Source of the DNA: Salinibacter altiplanensis | Lineage (GTDB): Bacteria > Bacteroidota > Rhodothermia > Rhodothermales > Salinibacteraceae | NCBI RefSeq assembly: GCF_002894645.1 | Contig: NZ_NCQY01000030.1 | Coordinates: 493,900-557,899, forward strand | Direction: 5' to 3' | DNA: 64,000 nucleotides | Shown: positions 63,961 through 64,000 of the stretch, piece after piece | How the letters are laid out: every line of letters begins with the position of its first letter | Numbering within the stretch: position 1 is the stretch's first letter | Position numbers and translations under genes: made by a program | The notes under the pieces: generated by a model | The model's input: only the letters and a program-made list of their open reading frames with translations | Database searches by the model: none | Told to the model about the DNA's origin: nothing

Positions 63961-64000
63961 TTCAAAAAAAAAAAAAAACGCCGCCCCGAGACCGACGACG
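63961..64000 (-). terminator. Probable minus-strand terminator, cut by the window edge
   Basis: A run of about 15 A residues (15 T on the minus strand) is preceded, on the minus strand, by GC-rich sequence in which CGTCG can pair with CGGCG. This is the expected 3' end of a minus-strand gene lying to the right of the window. The hairpin is only partly visible. Confidence 0.4.

Overview
The window is GC-rich and almost fully coding, and it carries a single-copy housekeeping gene set. The proteins are strongly acidic (Asp/Glu-rich tails on ribosomal protein L31, sigma-54 and PspA), which fits a salt-in halophile. Several traits point to Bacteroidota/Rhodothermota, most likely Salinibacter or a close relative: an AccD and an L31 that have lost their zinc-finger cysteines, an M56 peptidase fused to TonB C-terminal domains, few clear Shine-Dalgarno sites, a CRY-DASH/DUF2256 pair, and an archaeal-type pantoate kinase beside an AlaX editing protein. 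This assignment is inference from gene content. I see no insertion sequence, prophage, CRISPR array, integrase or rRNA. One tRNA is present, tRNA-Ala(CGC).

Region by region. 0-9 kb: a left-edge-truncated M56/TonB protein, a DUF3592 protein, an HNH endonuclease, then minus-strand units rluD + class V aminotransferase and obgE-dprA, followed by rnhA and a YigZ-family protein. 9.3-14.6 kb: an RND efflux operon (lipoprotein adaptor, pump, and an unexpected lipoprotein methyltransferase). 14.6-22.6 kb: tRNA-Ala, DUF2256, CRY-DASH, a methyltransferase, lexA, recO, comEA, an orphan OmpR-type regulator and an epimerase. 22.7-28.1 kb: the fused 2-oxoglutarate decarboxylase/dehydrogenase kgd, rpsU, rdgB and dtd. 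28.1-31.6 kb: a decayed exported-protein gene, an amidohydrolase, moaC and an unknown protein. 31.7-34 kb: a PspA cassette with two unknown coiled-coil partners. 34-39.6 kb: pyrimidine phosphorylase, rpmE, a SAM-I riboswitch with metB, and uvrB. 40-45.6 kb: three consecutive exported beta-propeller genes. 45.8-49.7 kb: a TPP riboswitch in front of a short-chain dehydrogenase, then tsaB and accD, with DUF1684 and DUF411 genes upstream. 49.9-58.4 kb: an EF-G paralogue, a cysteine desulfurase-like enzyme, an outer-membrane-type protein, rpoN, ruvB and a 7Fe ferredoxin. 58.7-64 kb: a DoxX-family protein, an AlaX/pantoate kinase/penicillin acylase run, and a small membrane protein with an HExxH motif.

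Themes. Much of the window serves DNA repair and genome upkeep (uvrB, ruvB, recO, lexA, dprA, CRY-DASH, HNH, and rdgB for nucleotide-pool cleaning) and translation (rluD, obgE, tsaB, dtd, AlaX, S21, L31, EF-G-like). Two metabolite riboswitches are readable directly. The SAM-I element before metB is canonical. The TPP element before a FabG-like dehydrogenase ties an enzyme of unknown role to thiamine status. Both carry a strong hairpin immediately before the start codon. The best candidates for undescribed biology are the TPP-controlled dehydrogenase, the PspA cassette whose first two proteins share a KTIG tail motif, the exported methyltransferase in the efflux operon, and the three-propeller export cluster.
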